A DNA stretch of 64,000 nucleotides, taken from positions 434,001-498,000 of the forward strand of contig NZ_JAEVHF010000001.1 in NCBI RefSeq assembly GCF_018263925.1, read 5' to 3'. How positions within the stretch are numbered: the stretch's first letter is position 1; each line of letters begins with the position of its first letter. The notes below the pieces were generated by a model. The model was given only the letters and a program-made list of their open reading frames with translations, searched no databases and was not told the origin of the DNA. The position numbers and the translations under genes were made by a program. Shown here piece after piece: positions 23,527 through 33,480 of this stretch. This DNA comes from Kistimonas asteriae (GTDB lineage Bacteria > Pseudomonadota > Gammaproteobacteria > Pseudomonadales > Endozoicomonadaceae).

Positions 23527-25407
23527 GTGAGCTTCATATCCCGGCCAGGATTATCCATTGGCGTACTTGCACTGACTCTGATACTGGCAGCCTGCTCAAC
23601 CGCTCCCCGTCAGACGACTTATGACGCCACCATGCCAGACACCTCCCGCATGACGGTCGACGGCATGCTACTAAAGGCCCAGAAAGCCACCTACCCGGTC
23701 AAGGGGCAATTATTGCTCTTGGCTGTCGGCACGCTGCTGGATGAAGACAGTCTGGACAGAGCAAGAAGCATTCTTGACCGTATTGAGCCCAACCGGCTGG
23801 ATGGAAACAACCGGAATAACTACAGCCTCCTCGAAGCGGATTACGCCGTCCTGACGCATAACAGCCGTTCAGCACTAGAGTGGCTATCAACCGTCAGCAC
23901 CTACAACCTGAAGCGCGCACAACGAATCAAATACCATCAAATCAAAGCCAGAGCCTTTGAACTGGATGGTAATTTCAGCCAAAACATTGAACAACTGGGT
24001 CAAGTGTTACAGCTCCTGCCCAAAGAAGAGCACCCGGCACTCTACCAGACATTATGGAACAACCTGCTGCTGCTGAATGAAAGCCAGCTGCTGGATCTCC
24101 TGATGGCAACACCACCCGACGCACTCAAACCCTGGATTGAGCTTGCCGTCATCTACCGCACCCCAGGTGAACTGGAAAACCAGCTGACTGAACTGCAGAG
24201 CTGGGAACAACGCTGGCCCACAAGCGATGCAGTACGTCATTTACCGCAAAGCATCACTGACCTGAAAAATGCCAAACCTTATCAGCCCGAAAAAGTCGCC
24301 CTATTATTGCCATTGAGCGGACCACTTGCTCAGGCTGGCGAAGCGGTCAGGGAAGGCTTCATGGCGGCTTACTATGAAGCGGCCAAAAAGAAACTTCACG
24401 CGCCCGAAATACAATTCTACGACTCTGCCTCCGGCGACCCGGTAGAATTGGCCTTAAAGGCTGAAGATGATGGTGCAGGACTGGTGATCGGCCCCCTCGG
24501 CCGTAACGCTGTAGAAACCGCAATATCAAGCAGCCAACTGACCATTCCACAGCTAACGCTCAACTACGCAGATGGAACACAGAACCTTTCGCCAGTCTAC
24601 CAGATAGGATTAGCCGCCGAAGACGAAGCCAGACAGGGGGCAGACAGAGCATGGAAAGATGGCTTCCGACACCCTGTCATTCTCATTCCCGACAGCGACT
24701 GGGGCCAGCGCGTGGCGAATGCCTTTAGCCAGGAATGGCAAACACTGGGTGGCGAGGTACTAACAACCGTTCGCTATACCGGTAATGGCGATTTCAACCA
24801 GGCTGCATCCAAGCTGCTACTGGTCAACGAAAGCCAGCAACGAGCCAACAGCCTTCGACGCATTCTTGGCAAAAAACTGGATTTCACCCCCCGCCGCCGC
24901 CAGGATGCCGATATGATTTTCATGGCCGCTACGGCAGCCAATGGACGACAGTTAAAACCAGCTCTGGACTTTTACTTTGCCTATGATTTGCCGGTCTACA
25001 CTACATCCGGCATCTACAGCGGCCACCAGGATCCCGCCAAGGATCGTGACCTGAGCGGCATTCGCTTTCCTGTCATGCCCTGGTATCTCAACCGGGATTC
25101 CGCCCTTAAAGACGTCATAACCCAGGAGTGGCCCTCAAGCACCGGGCAATATGGCAGCCTGTACGCACTGGGCGCAGACGTCTGGCGCCTTTACCCCAGA
25201 ATGGAGCAGATGAGCCGCTCAGCTGGCGCCCAGATGTTTGGCGCTACCGGAACACTAAGCATCAACACCCAAGGCTATGTGGAACGACGCCTGATCTGGC
25301 AGTATTTTGAAAATGGCCGTCCCAGACCGCTCACCCGCGAATACAGCGCGAGAAAAACACATGCCATACACGTCCTGGATAGCAACGATCAGGAACCCAC
25401 AGGGTAA
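23527..25407 (+). CDS. lpoA: LpoA-type outer-membrane activator of PBP1a
   Basis: Outer-membrane lipoprotein that reaches through the periplasm to stimulate the bifunctional synthase PBP1a. The 626-residue protein starts with GTG at 23527 and has a lipoprotein signal with lipobox LAAC (Cys23). The N-terminal half is helical and TPR-like; the C-terminal half resembles a type I periplasmic binding protein (KVALLLPLSGPLAQAGEAVREG). The position between rsmI and yraN is conserved. The 3' end overlaps yraN by 47 bases. Confidence 0.92.
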   Translation: MSFISRPGLSIGVLALTLILAACSTAPRQTTYDATMPDTSRMTVDGMLLKAQKATYPVKGQLLLLAVGTLLDEDSLDRARSILDRIEPNRLDGNNRNNYSLLEADYAVLTHNSRSALEWLSTVSTYNLKRAQRIKYHQIKARAFELDGNFSQNIEQLGQVLQLLPKEEHPALYQTLWNNLLLLNESQLLDLLMATPPDALKPWIELAVIYRTPGELENQLTELQSWEQRWPTSDAVRHLPQSITDLKNAKPYQPEKVALLLPLSGPLAQAGEAVREGFMAAYYEAAKKKLHAPEIQFYDSASGDPVELALKAEDDGAGLVIGPLGRNAVETAISSSQLTIPQLTLNYADGTQNLSPVYQIGLAAEDEARQGADRAWKDGFRHPVILIPDSDWGQRVANAFSQEWQTLGGEVLTTVRYTGNGDFNQAASKLLLVNESQQRANSLRRILGKKLDFTPRRRQDADMIFMAATAANGRQLKPALDFYFAYDLPVYTTSGIYSGHQDPAKDRDLSGIRFPVMPWYLNRDSALKDVITQEWPSSTGQYGSLYALGADVWRLYPRMEQMSRSAGAQMFGATGTLSINTQGYVERRLIWQYFENGRPRPLTREYSARKTHAIHVLDSNDQEPTG

Positions 25408-25753
25408 CCGGGCTGAGCAGGCCGCCCAGCGTTTTCTGGCCAAGCAGGGATTAACCCTGATTGCCAGGAATTACGCCTGGCGCGGAGGCGAACTGGATCT
25501 TGTCATGAAAGACACCGACACCCTGGTTTTCATTGAAGTTCGCTACCGAGCCCAGGATGGGTTTGGCAGTTCTGCTGAAAGCATTACCTGGCAAAAACAA
25601 CAGAAACTCATCAGAACAGCACAACATTTTCTTCAGCAACACAGACTGACTGACAAGTCAGCCTGTCGCTTTGATATAATCACCGCAAAACCTGATTCAT
25701 CCCGTCGAGGGACGCTACAAATCGGGTGGATCAAAAACGCTTTCAGCGCCTGA
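25361..25753 (+). CDS. yraN: YraN family protein (UPF0102)
   Basis: Small protein of 130 residues with a predicted restriction-endonuclease-like fold. The core reads GGELDLVMKDTDTLVFIEVRYR, holding the D...ExR/K arrangement typical of such nuclease folds. Cellular role is not established. The start was taken as ATG 25361 (MPYTSWIATIRN), since codons before it lie deep in lpoA and are not conserved. It lies 12 bases before the SIS gene, the usual lpoA-yraN-diaA-dolP order. Confidence 0.88.
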   Translation: MPYTSWIATIRNPQGNRAEQAAQRFLAKQGLTLIARNYAWRGGELDLVMKDTDTLVFIEVRYRAQDGFGSSAESITWQKQQKLIRTAQHFLQQHRLTDKSACRFDIITAKPDSSRRGTLQIGWIKNAFSA

Positions 25754-26353
<600 letters not shown>

Positions 26354-26419
26354 ACTGCCGATTATTCAAGTACTGACCGCCCCTGACGCGTTACCGTAAA
26401 AATACAAGGGATCCTGACC

Positions 26420-27007
26420 ATGCAAAGAACAAGGGCTCGCGGATTGCGAGTTTTCACCACCGCCATTTTGCTGACCACTGTCCTGACAGGCTGCACCACC
26501 ACATTGACAGCCATTAACAGCGACCCCATAGAGCAGGATCCGGCCTCACGCTCCTGGGGGGCATGGATTGACGATCAAACCATCGAAACCGTGGCCAGCG
26601 TTAACATCAAAAAAGCCGACCCCACGTTTGCCAACAGCCACATTGTCGTGATCAGCCATAACGGCATTGTGCTTCTGGTAGGACAAACCAGCTCGGAATC
26701 GCTCAAGGAGTTAGCGGGAAACACCGTCAGAAATGTGCAGAAAGTTCGCAAAGTCTATAACGAACTGGAGGTCTCAGGCCCGACCACCATGCTGGTTCGT
26801 TCAGGCGACAGCTGGATCACCTCAAAAATCAAGACCCGGATGGTTGCCGAAAAAGACTTCCCCTCCGGCAATGTCAAAGTCATTACCGAAAACGGTACAG
26901 TGTATCTGATGGGACTTGTCACACCGGAACAGGCAACCACAGCCGTTAACATCGTAAAACAGTCTTATGGCGTCCAAAAAATCGTGAAGGTTTTCGAATA
27001 CATATGA
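26420..27007 (+). CDS. dolP: DolP-like BON-domain lipoprotein
   Basis: Outer-membrane lipoprotein of 195 residues involved in envelope integrity (formerly YraP). The signal peptide ends in lipobox LTGC (Cys25). Two BON domains follow, roughly residues 47-115 and 122-195, the second containing GNVKVITENGTVYLMGLVTPEQ. It is the last gene of the lpoA run and is followed by a terminator. Confidence 0.9.
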   Translation: MQRTRARGLRVFTTAILLTTVLTGCTTTLTAINSDPIEQDPASRSWGAWIDDQTIETVASVNIKKADPTFANSHIVVISHNGIVLLVGQTSSESLKELAGNTVRNVQKVRKVYNELEVSGPTTMLVRSGDSWITSKIKTRMVAEKDFPSGNVKVITENGTVYLMGLVTPEQATTAVNIVKQSYGVQKIVKVFEYI

Positions 27008-27024
27008 TCCAGCCTCACTACCAT

Positions 27025-27053
27025 AAAAAAACCGCTGCTTCGGCGGTTTTTTT
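27025..27053. terminator. Bidirectional terminator between dolP and sspB
   Basis: ACCGC and GCGGT form a stem around TGCTTCG; A and T runs on either side extend the stem and provide a U tract in both directions. It serves the converging dolP and sspB genes. Confidence 0.85.
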
Positions 27054-27065
27054 ATGAGAGAGTCA

Positions 27066-27503
27066 TTACTTGACCACTTTCAGACTGGGGCGTCCCTTCG
27101 GAGGCCTACCCGGCCCTTTAGGGTCAGGTTCTGGAGAAGGCTCATTATCGTTAACTTCAGAATCCACCAGGTGCACACCTTCAGGCTGAGCTTCAACCTC
27201 AAAGACCATGCCCTGACCATTTTCCTTGGCATAGATTGCCATGACAGCCCCAACAGGCACACAGACCTGAAACGTCCTGCCACCAAAACGTGCCAGAAAC
27301 ATGACAGCCTCATTAGAGACATCCATATCGCGAATAGCCATTGGTGCAAGATTGAGTACAACCTGTTCCTCACCGGCAAACTGATCCGGAACATCGACAC
27401 CCGACACCGTCGTATCTACCAGAAGATAAGGGGTGCAATCGTTATCAACAATCCATTCATACAGTGCCCTGATAATATAAGGGCGACTGCTGGTCATACT
27501 CAT
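27066..27503 (-). CDS. sspB: ClpXP adaptor SspB
   Basis: SspB delivers ssrA-tagged proteins and RseA fragments to the ClpXP protease. The 145-residue protein has the conserved peptide-binding domain (RPYIIRALYEWIVDN, FGGRTFQVCVPVGAV), a flexible acidic/proline-rich linker, and the C-terminal XB motif GRPSLKVVK that binds the ClpX zinc domain. It lies 75 bases after sspA with a terminator-like hairpin between them. Confidence 0.95.
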   Translation of the reverse strand: MSMTSSRPYIIRALYEWIVDNDCTPYLLVDTTVSGVDVPDQFAGEEQVVLNLAPMAIRDMDVSNEAVMFLARFGGRTFQVCVPVGAVMAIYAKENGQGMVFEVEAQPEGVHLVDSEVNDNEPSPEPDPKGPGRPPKGRPSLKVVK

Positions 27504-27534
27504 TGAATGACTCCAGATTTATTTCCAAACACGC

Positions 27535-27557
27535 AAAAAAGGGGGCTTGCCCCCTTT
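27535..27557 (-). terminator. Terminator/attenuator between sspA and sspB
   Basis: AAAGGGGG (27538-27545) pairs with CCCCCTTT (27550-27557), followed on the minus strand by a run of six T. It ends sspA transcripts fully or in part before sspB, which should then have its own promoter or depend on read-through. Confidence 0.8.
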
Positions 27558-27578
27558 AGTGTATGCCAATCTCAGCGA

Positions 27579-28208
27579 TCAGATACGCATTTCCTTCTCA
27601 ACATCTGAGAGGCTTTCACGGAAAGATTCACGCTCAAACAACCGCTCAGCATAATCCGTAATCGCTTTGGCCTGCGGCGGCAATTGGATATCCATCGCCT
27701 CCAGGCGCCAGAGAATCGGTGCCACACAGCAATCAACCAGCGTAAACTCTTCACTCATAAAGAAGGGCTTCTCAGCAAAGATGGGTGCAATGCTGATCAG
27801 ACTTTCACGCAATTCCTTACGCGCCTTGACTGCGGCTGCATCCTTGGTCTTGGGATCCAAAATAGTATCAGCCAGGACACACCAGTCTTTCTGGATACGA
27901 TGCATCATCAGCCGGCTCTGGGCCCGAGTCACCGGATAGACCGGCAGCAGTGGCGGATGCGGGAAACGCTCATCCAGATACTCCATCATGACATTGGGCT
28001 CATAGAGCACCAGATCACGATCCAGCAAGGTCGGCAGCGTGTTGTAGGGATTGATATCAGCCAGTTCCTGAGGTCTGGAATCCGGATTAACATCCTGAAT
28101 ATCGACAGCGACACCCTTTTCCGCCAACACAATACGAACACGATGGCAGTAGTGATCAGCCGGGTCAGAAAAAAATGTCATTGAGGATCTTTTGGCGACT
28201 ACGCCCAT
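27579..28208 (-). CDS. sspA: Stringent starvation protein A (SspA)
   Basis: SspA is a glutathione-S-transferase-fold protein that binds RNA polymerase holoenzyme and affects stationary-phase and virulence promoters. It has 209 residues with an N-terminal thioredoxin-like domain ([10 protein letters not shown]) and an all-helical C-terminal domain; [19 protein letters not shown] is the strongly conserved family signature. ATG at 28208 gives the E. coli-like N terminus. It is followed by sspB and preceded by petC. Confidence 0.96.
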   Translation of the reverse strand: MGVVAKRSSMTFFSDPADHYCHRVRIVLAEKGVAVDIQDVNPDSRPQELADINPYNTLPTLLDRDLVLYEPNVMMEYLDERFPHPPLLPVYPVTRAQSRLMMHRIQKDWCVLADTILDPKTKDAAAVKARKELRESLISIAPIFAEKPFFMSEEFTLVDCCVAPILWRLEAMDIQLPPQAKAITDYAERLFERESFRESLSDVEKEMRI

Positions 28209-28242
28209 TGATCTACCCCCACCTGAGGTCATACATGAAACC

Positions 28243-28277
28243 AAAAACGCGCGCAGCCACAAGAGTGACTACGCGCC
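28243..28277 (-). terminator. Terminator after petABC
   Basis: On the minus strand a 12-base stem (28265-28276 with 28249-28260, including two G-U pairs) closes a TCTT loop and is followed by GTTTTT. It lies 30 bases after the petC stop. Confidence 0.8.
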
Positions 28278-28306
28278 AGATAACAAATTTTACCAGATTA
28301 TAGAAG

Positions 28307-29062
28307 TTAGTGAACGTCCTTCCAGTACTCCCGCTTCAGCAAATAAGCTACGACGAAGAAAAAGGCCAGGAATAACAGCACGTAAATACCGATTTTCTGG
28401 CGCTCCAGCTGCATCGGCTCACCACTGTAATCCAGGAAATTCACCAGATCATATATCGCCTGATCATAGGCCTCCGGGGTCATACTACCCTTATACTCGG
28501 AATCCGGCACCAGACCACATAACTTCTCACCGGTCAGCGTATCAATCTGACCCGCCGCATCACCCGCACAGGTATCAATCAAACCACCCTGCAACTCCAG
28601 CAACACATGCGGCATTGCCACATCCGGGAACACCTTGTTGTTAACACCCCAGGGGCGCTTGGGATCCAGGTAAAAGGTGCGGAGATACGTATAGAGCCAG
28701 TCAGCACCACGAACCCGAGCAACCATGGTCAGATCAGGTGGCGCTGCACCAAACCATTGCTTGGCCTCCTTTTCCACCATACCGGTTTTCATCAGGTCGC
28801 CAATCTTGGCATCCGTAAAAACCAGATTATCCAACATGAGATCATGAGGGATACCCAGGTCATCCGCCACCCGCTCATAGCGCTGGAACTGTGTTGCATG
28901 ACAGCCGGCACAGTAATTCATGTAAAACTTTGCCCCCCGCTGCAGAGACGCCTTGTCACTGACATCCGTCTCAATGTGATCCAGCGGATAGCCCCCACCG
29001 CCAGCAGCGAACGCAGCCACCGGCAGCAACACAAACAGCCAAGTAATGAATATTTTTTTCAT
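28307..29062 (-). CDS. petC: Cytochrome c1 of the bc1 complex
   Basis: Membrane-anchored c-type cytochrome that carries electrons from the Rieske protein to soluble cytochrome c. The 251-residue precursor has a cleavable signal peptide (about residues 1-20), the haem site CAGCH at about residue 52, a Met axial-ligand region around DVAMPHVL, and a C-terminal transmembrane helix (IGIYVLLFLAFFFVVAYLL). Its start overlaps the petB stop by one base. Confidence 0.96.
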   Translation of the reverse strand: MKKIFITWLFVLLPVAAFAAGGGGYPLDHIETDVSDKASLQRGAKFYMNYCAGCHATQFQRYERVADDLGIPHDLMLDNLVFTDAKIGDLMKTGMVEKEAKQWFGAAPPDLTMVARVRGADWLYTYLRTFYLDPKRPWGVNNKVFPDVAMPHVLLELQGGLIDTCAGDAAGQIDTLTGEKLCGLVPDSEYKGSMTPEAYDQAIYDLVNFLDYSGEPMQLERQKIGIYVLLFLAFFFVVAYLLKREYWKDVH

Positions 29063-30276
29063 TAGCCGGTCACCCTCTCCGGTACAGTTTTAGTCTTCTC
29101 AAAACGGGTGTAAAAAGGCATCAGCAGGAAGAACGCAAAGTAGAACAGGGTTGCCACACGTGCAATATTGGTCAGCAAGCCTGTCGCTGGCTGCGTTCCC
29201 AGCCAGGTCAGCAATATATAATTGAGACCAAAGACAACGATGCAGGTCTTGCTGATCAACCCCTTATAACGCCAGGACTTCACGGGGCTCCTGTCCAACC
29301 ACGGCAAGACAAACAGGATCGCAATCGCGGCCCCCATGGCAACGACGCCCAGCAGCTTATCTGGAACCGCCCGCAAAATCGCGTAGAACGCACCAAAATA
29401 CCAGACAGGCGCGATATGCTCTGGCGTCTTGAGACTATTCGCCTGCTCAAAGTTGGCATGCTCAAGGAAGAACCCACCCATTTCAGGGAAGAAGAACACC
29501 ACGCTACAGAACACGAAGAGGAAGACAACCACACCCACGATATCCTTGACGGTGTAGTAGGGGTGGAAAGGAATGCCATCAACCGGTATACCATCAGCAT
29601 TCTTGTTTTTCTTGATTTCCACGCCATCCGGGTTATTGGAACCCACTTCGTGCAGCGCAATGATATGCATGACGACCAAGCCAAGGATAACAATTGGCAG
29701 CGCCACTACATGCAAGGCAAAGAAGCGGTTCAAGGTAATACCGGAGATCAGGTAATCACCACGAATCCACTGCTGCAGATCAGGGCCAATCACCGGAATT
29801 GCACCGAACAGGGAAATGATGACCTGCGCACCCCAGTAGGACATCTGCCCCCAAGGCAGCAGATAACCCATGAAAGCCTCAGCCATCAGCGCAAGGTAGA
29901 TCGCCATACCGAAAATCCAGACCAACTCACGAGGCTTTCGGTATGACCCATACAACAGGGCGCGGAACATATGACAGTAAACCACTACAAAGAAGGCCGA
30001 TGCCCCGGTGGAGTGGAGATAACGAATCAGCCAACCGTATTCCACATCTCGCATGATGTATTCAACAGAGGCGAAAGCACCTTCCGCACTCGGCACATAG
30101 CTCATGGTCAACCAGACACCGGTCAGCAGCTGATTTACCAGAACCAGAAGCGCCAGAGAACCAAAGAAATACCAGAAATTGAAATTCTTGGGTGCGTAAT
30201 ATTTGCTGAGATGCTCTTCCCACATCTTCGTCAGCGGAAAACGCTCATCCACCCAGGTCAGTAATTTGCTTCCCAT
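29062..30276 (-). CDS. petB: Cytochrome b of the bc1 complex
   Basis: The quinol-oxidising, haem b-carrying core subunit. The 404-residue protein has eight or more membrane helices, the two haem-binding His pairs (HSTGAS and HMFRALLYGS in one helix pair; HVVALP and HIIALHEVG in the other), and the Qo-site PEWY-type loop seen here as APVWYF. It follows petA with a one-base overlap. Confidence 0.97.
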   Translation of the reverse strand: MGSKLLTWVDERFPLTKMWEEHLSKYYAPKNFNFWYFFGSLALLVLVNQLLTGVWLTMSYVPSAEGAFASVEYIMRDVEYGWLIRYLHSTGASAFFVVVYCHMFRALLYGSYRKPRELVWIFGMAIYLALMAEAFMGYLLPWGQMSYWGAQVIISLFGAIPVIGPDLQQWIRGDYLISGITLNRFFALHVVALPIVILGLVVMHIIALHEVGSNNPDGVEIKKNKNADGIPVDGIPFHPYYTVKDIVGVVVFLFVFCSVVFFFPEMGGFFLEHANFEQANSLKTPEHIAPVWYFGAFYAILRAVPDKLLGVVAMGAAIAILFVLPWLDRSPVKSWRYKGLISKTCIVVFGLNYILLTWLGTQPATGLLTNIARVATLFYFAFFLLMPFYTRFEKTKTVPERVTG

Positions 30277-30869
30277 CAGGCAGCCTCCTCATCAACACCT
30301 ACAGTCAGGATGTCGTCCCCTTCAAAGGAATAAGGCGGCACTTCCAGGTTCGTTGGCGCCGGCACCCCCTTGAACACACGACCCGCCAGGTCAAACCTGG
30401 AACCATGACAGGGGCAGTAGTATCCACCCACCCAATTCGCATCAAAGTCCATTGGCTTCACTTCAGGCGTGAATTTTGGCGAACACCCCAGATGCGTGCA
30501 GAGCCCCACCAGAACCAGTATATCTTCCCGGGTGGAACGGAATTCATTCTGCGCATAACCAGGCTGCTCCGACTCCTGAGAGCTCGGATCTCTAACTTTG
30601 TCGTCTACCTTGCGGATATTATCGAGCATCTCCTGCGAACGCCGCACGACAAACACGGGTTTGCCACGCCACTCCACAATTACCTGCTGACCAGGCTCCA
30701 GCTTCGATATGTTGACTTTGACAGGTGCGCCCGCCGCCTTGGCCTTGGCGCTTGGATTCCAGGATTTGATAAACGGTGTCGCAACTCCCGCAGCCCCCAC
30801 TGCACCAACTACCGAAGTAGCTGCAACCAGAAAGCGGCGCCGGCCCACATTTACGCCGTCTTGACTCAT
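30276..30869 (-). CDS. petA: Ubiquinol-cytochrome c reductase iron-sulfur (Rieske) subunit
   Basis: Rieske protein that takes the first electron from ubiquinol. The 197-residue protein has an N-terminal twin-arginine anchor (GRRRFLVAATSVVGAVG) that stays in the membrane and a periplasmic domain with the [2Fe-2S] boxes CTHLGCSP and CPCHGSRFD. It is the first gene of petABC and has a promoter about 65 bases upstream. Confidence 0.97.
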   Translation of the reverse strand: MSQDGVNVGRRRFLVAATSVVGAVGAAGVATPFIKSWNPSAKAKAAGAPVKVNISKLEPGQQVIVEWRGKPVFVVRRSQEMLDNIRKVDDKVRDPSSQESEQPGYAQNEFRSTREDILVLVGLCTHLGCSPKFTPEVKPMDFDANWVGGYYCPCHGSRFDLAGRVFKGVPAPTNLEVPPYSFEGDDILTVGVDEEAA

Positions 30870-30931
30870 TCGGCTTTCTCCCCATCAGAGCGTTAGCTCA
30901 TTTATTCTGCATGCCAGGCAAAGCGGTGGGC

Positions 30932-30960
30932 ATATTAGTTAAACTCGGAATTACTGGCAA
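30932..30960 (-). promoter_or_regulatory. Sigma70 promoter of petABC
   Basis: TTGCCA (30955-30960), 17 bases, TAATAT (30932-30937) on the minus strand. The remainder of the gap between petA and rpsI shows only the rpsI terminator. Confidence 0.6.
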
Positions 30961-31115
30961 GCAACCGCAATTCCCCTTAGCACCCCACCAACAATCCGCA
31001 ATGATATAGGGTTTACCCCTTAAATTAAATGGATGAGATCCATACTGGCGCACTTTCATGGCCTTTGCCGACAAAAAATGCCCACTTTTCAGGCATGAAA
31101 AAAAATAGCAGACAT

Positions 31116-31147
31116 AAAAAAAGCGCCGGTCCGAAGACCAGCGCTTT
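31116..31147 (-). terminator. Terminator after rpsI
   Basis: AAAAGCGC and GCGCTTTT, extended by GGTC/GACC with one mismatch and a CGAA loop, then a run of T on the minus strand, 21 bases after the rpsI stop. Confidence 0.85.
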
Positions 31148-31167
31148 TGCAGTAATCCAAAAACGAA

Positions 31168-31560
31168 TTAACGCTTGGAGAACTGGGGACGCTTACGAGC
31201 TTTGTGCAGACCGACTTTCTTCCGTTCAACCATACGGGCATCACGGGTGACATAGCCTGCCTTACGCAGAGAAGGACGCAAAGTTTCGTCATATTCCATC
31301 AGGGCGCGGGTGATACCGTGACGGATCGCACCGGCCTGACCGTTAGCACCACCACCTTTTACGGTGATCATGATGTCGAAATTTTCCGTCATCTCAACCA
31401 GCTCAAGCGGCTGCATAACAATCATGCGGGACGTTTCACGACCAAAGTAGTCCTGAAGCGTACGACCGTTGATAGAAATGCTGCCAGTTCCCTTACGCAG
31501 GAAGACACGAGCGGTAGAGGTTTTGCGACGACCTGTGCCGTAGTTCTGAGTTACTGACAT
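31168..31560 (-). CDS. rpsI: Small-subunit ribosomal protein uS9
   Basis: Structural protein of the 30S head whose C-terminal tail reaches the P-site tRNA. The 130-residue protein starts [16 protein letters not shown] and ends in the basic tail [11 protein letters not shown]. It forms the usual operon with rplM, 12 bases upstream. Confidence 0.99.
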   Translation of the reverse strand: MSVTQNYGTGRRKTSTARVFLRKGTGSISINGRTLQDYFGRETSRMIVMQPLELVEMTENFDIMITVKGGGANGQAGAIRHGITRALMEYDETLRPSLRKAGYVTRDARMVERKKVGLHKARKRPQFSKR

Positions 31561-31572
31561 GTTGACCCCCGA

Positions 31573-32001
31573 TTAAATAGTCAATTGCTGAGGTTGCTGT
31601 GCAGCATGCGGATGCGTGGATCCGGCATAAACTTTCAGCTTACGCTGCATATCGCGACCCAGCGGGTTACGGGGCATCATGCCTTTAACTGCCAGCTCGA
31701 TGACACGTTCAGGCTTGTGAGCAATCAGCTTTTCAAAGCTCATTGACTTCAGTCCACCCGGGAAGCCGGTGTGGCGGTGGTACATCTTGTCAGATGCCTT
31801 ACGACCGGTCACACGCACTTGCTCTGCGTTGATGACAACGATGTAATCGCCGGTATCAACGTGAGGAGTGTACTCAGGCTTGTGCTTACCACGCAGGCGA
31901 CTGGCAATTTCTGTAGCCAAACGACCGAGCGTCAGCCCGGAAGCATCTACAACATACCAGTCGCGCTTAGCGGTTTCTGGTTTAGCGCTAAAGGTTTTCA
32001 T
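31573..32001 (-). CDS. rplM: Large-subunit ribosomal protein uL13
   Basis: Early-assembly protein of the 50S subunit, 142 residues, starting [20 protein letters not shown] and containing [19 protein letters not shown]. First gene of the rplM-rpsI operon. Confidence 0.99.
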   Translation of the reverse strand: MKTFSAKPETAKRDWYVVDASGLTLGRLATEIASRLRGKHKPEYTPHVDTGDYIVVINAEQVRVTGRKASDKMYHRHTGFPGGLKSMSFEKLIAHKPERVIELAVKGMMPRNPLGRDMQRKLKVYAGSTHPHAAQQPQQLTI

Positions 32002-32141
32002 CTATCTATCCGCCTCAATGCTCGCTAACGCGAGTTGAATTCAAACATCACGGCTGTTTAGCCAGCCCACGAACCAACGCAAGGGCTTTAAAACCACCGC
32101 GGTTCAAACATTGGGCACTCATTATGGGAAACGGGAGCGGT

Positions 32142-32147
32142 ATTATA
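32142..32147 (-). promoter_or_regulatory. Likely -10 element of rplM-rpsI
   Basis: A perfect TATAAT on the minus strand, about 140 bases before rplM; no good -35 hexamer was found at 16-18 bases. A leader of this length would leave room for translational control, known for the E. coli L13-S9 operon, but no structure is claimed here. Confidence 0.45.
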
Positions 32148-32255
32148 GCCAGATCGAACAGGAAAAAAACCCCGCTAACGGTCAATTGCGGCTATCCACC
32201 AGTTTTTTACGGCTAAAATGTCTCTCACAGCCGGAATGAACGATCGAGCCCTACC

Positions 32256-32831
32256 ATGTCCAAGAGCGTTCTTGTGCCTGTCGCGCACAGCATCGAAGAG
32301 ATAGAAGCGGTCACCATCATTGATACGCTTCGTCGAGCAGGCGCCACTGTCACGGTAGCGAGTTGCAATGCGGATAGCGCTATCAATGTGGAGGCGTCCC
32401 GGGGCGTGCGCCTGCTGGCGGACTGCCCTATCAGCGAGTGCCTTGACACCCATTACGACATCATCGCCCTGCCCGGCGGCATGCCCGGCGCCGAACACCT
32501 GAGAGACTGCCAGGCCCTGACCGATCTTCTGATCAGCCAGAAACAGATGGGGCACTGGATTGCTGCCATCTGCGCTTCGCCCGCCATTGTTCTGGCACAT
32601 CATGGCCTGCTGGAAGGCATTCGGGCAACAGCCCACCCCAACTTTCAGTCACAACTCACCGGCGCCGTGGCGATCAACGAACCGCTGGTAATCGATGAAA
32701 ACACCAAAATCATCACCAGCCAGGGGCCGGGCACAGCCATGTATTTTTCATTGAACCTGGCCAAAATACTCTATGGGGAAATCGTTTTCCGGGAGCTGGC
32801 CACGGCTATGGTCGCCCATTGGGCGCTCTGA
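32256..32831 (+). CDS. DJ-1/PfpI family protein (YajL-like)
   Basis: A 191-residue single-domain protein of the DJ-1 superfamily. The nucleophile-elbow Cys is seen in AAICASPAIVLA and the conserved acidic residue near the N terminus in SIEEIEAVTIIDTLRRAG. Members act in protection against carbonyl or oxidative damage; biochemical activity of this subfamily is disputed. It is monocistronic by spacing, divergent from rplM. Confidence 0.88.
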   Translation: MSKSVLVPVAHSIEEIEAVTIIDTLRRAGATVTVASCNADSAINVEASRGVRLLADCPISECLDTHYDIIALPGGMPGAEHLRDCQALTDLLISQKQMGHWIAAICASPAIVLAHHGLLEGIRATAHPNFQSQLTGAVAINEPLVIDENTKIITSQGPGTAMYFSLNLAKILYGEIVFRELATAMVAHWAL

Positions 32832-32932
32832 AAGCACTTGCAACCGGGTTATTGGCACCGTATAAAAAATAGTAATGACAAGCCGATATATCTCACAACA
32901 CGCACAAGGCAAACAACAATAAAGAGGTATCT

Positions 32933-33310
32933 ATGGAACTTGTTTGGCTACTGACCGGCGCAATTGCCCTCTACTGGCTTGACCGTTATCAGGACAAGAT
33001 CGCCGATCGTATGGCCGGGGAAGCCTTTGATCAGGTCTCAGAAACCCGCAATGGCAAAACCTATAGCGGTAAGACCGCCATTATTCATCGCAAAAAGCAT
33101 ATCGGGCATGTCTTCATGCCACTTTTCCCCTCTCTCGACCATGACATCAAGGCGCTGTGCCAGACAGAAGACAACCACTGGTTCTGGTATCACGCCCAGA
33201 TCAAGAACATGAAACTGGTGCATACCGAAATCAATCCTGTCTCCATTGAAGCGGCACTGGAAGCCATGGACGAAGACGAAACGGGCACCTGTCGCGAAGA
33301 AAAAAGCTAA
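32933..33310 (+). CDS. Uncharacterised 125-residue protein
   Basis: I do not recognise this protein. It begins with a short hydrophobic stretch (residues 2-14) followed at once by charged residues, so at most a weak anchor. The rest is soluble, with an acidic C terminus (EAMDEDETGTC). The codon use resembles the neighbouring genes and GGTATCT-ATG context (AAAGAGGTATCTATG) gives a good ribosome site, so it is probably a real gene. A 9-base hairpin follows it. Confidence 0.65.
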   Translation: MELVWLLTGAIALYWLDRYQDKIADRMAGEAFDQVSETRNGKTYSGKTAIIHRKKHIGHVFMPLFPSLDHDIKALCQTEDNHWFWYHAQIKNMKLVHTEINPVSIEAALEAMDEDETGTCREEKS

Positions 33311-33322
33311 TTCTCTTCCAAC

Positions 33323-33344
33323 GGTGTCAGCCCATGCTGACACC
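33323..33344. terminator. Perfect 9-base hairpin after the 32933 gene
   Basis: GGTGTCAGC (33323-33331) and GCTGACACC (33336-33344) with a 4-base loop. The T tract is poor, so termination strength is uncertain. Confidence 0.45.
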
Positions 33345-33480
33345 TCATTTCCAGCCATACTTACTACGAGAGTCAAGCCATCCTCCCACTTCCTCCAGCA
33401 GCGTCTCGCGATAAAATTGACAGACCAACAACCAATGCGGATAGTTACCCGCAAGACAGCAGTAGAAATCCTAAAAACAC

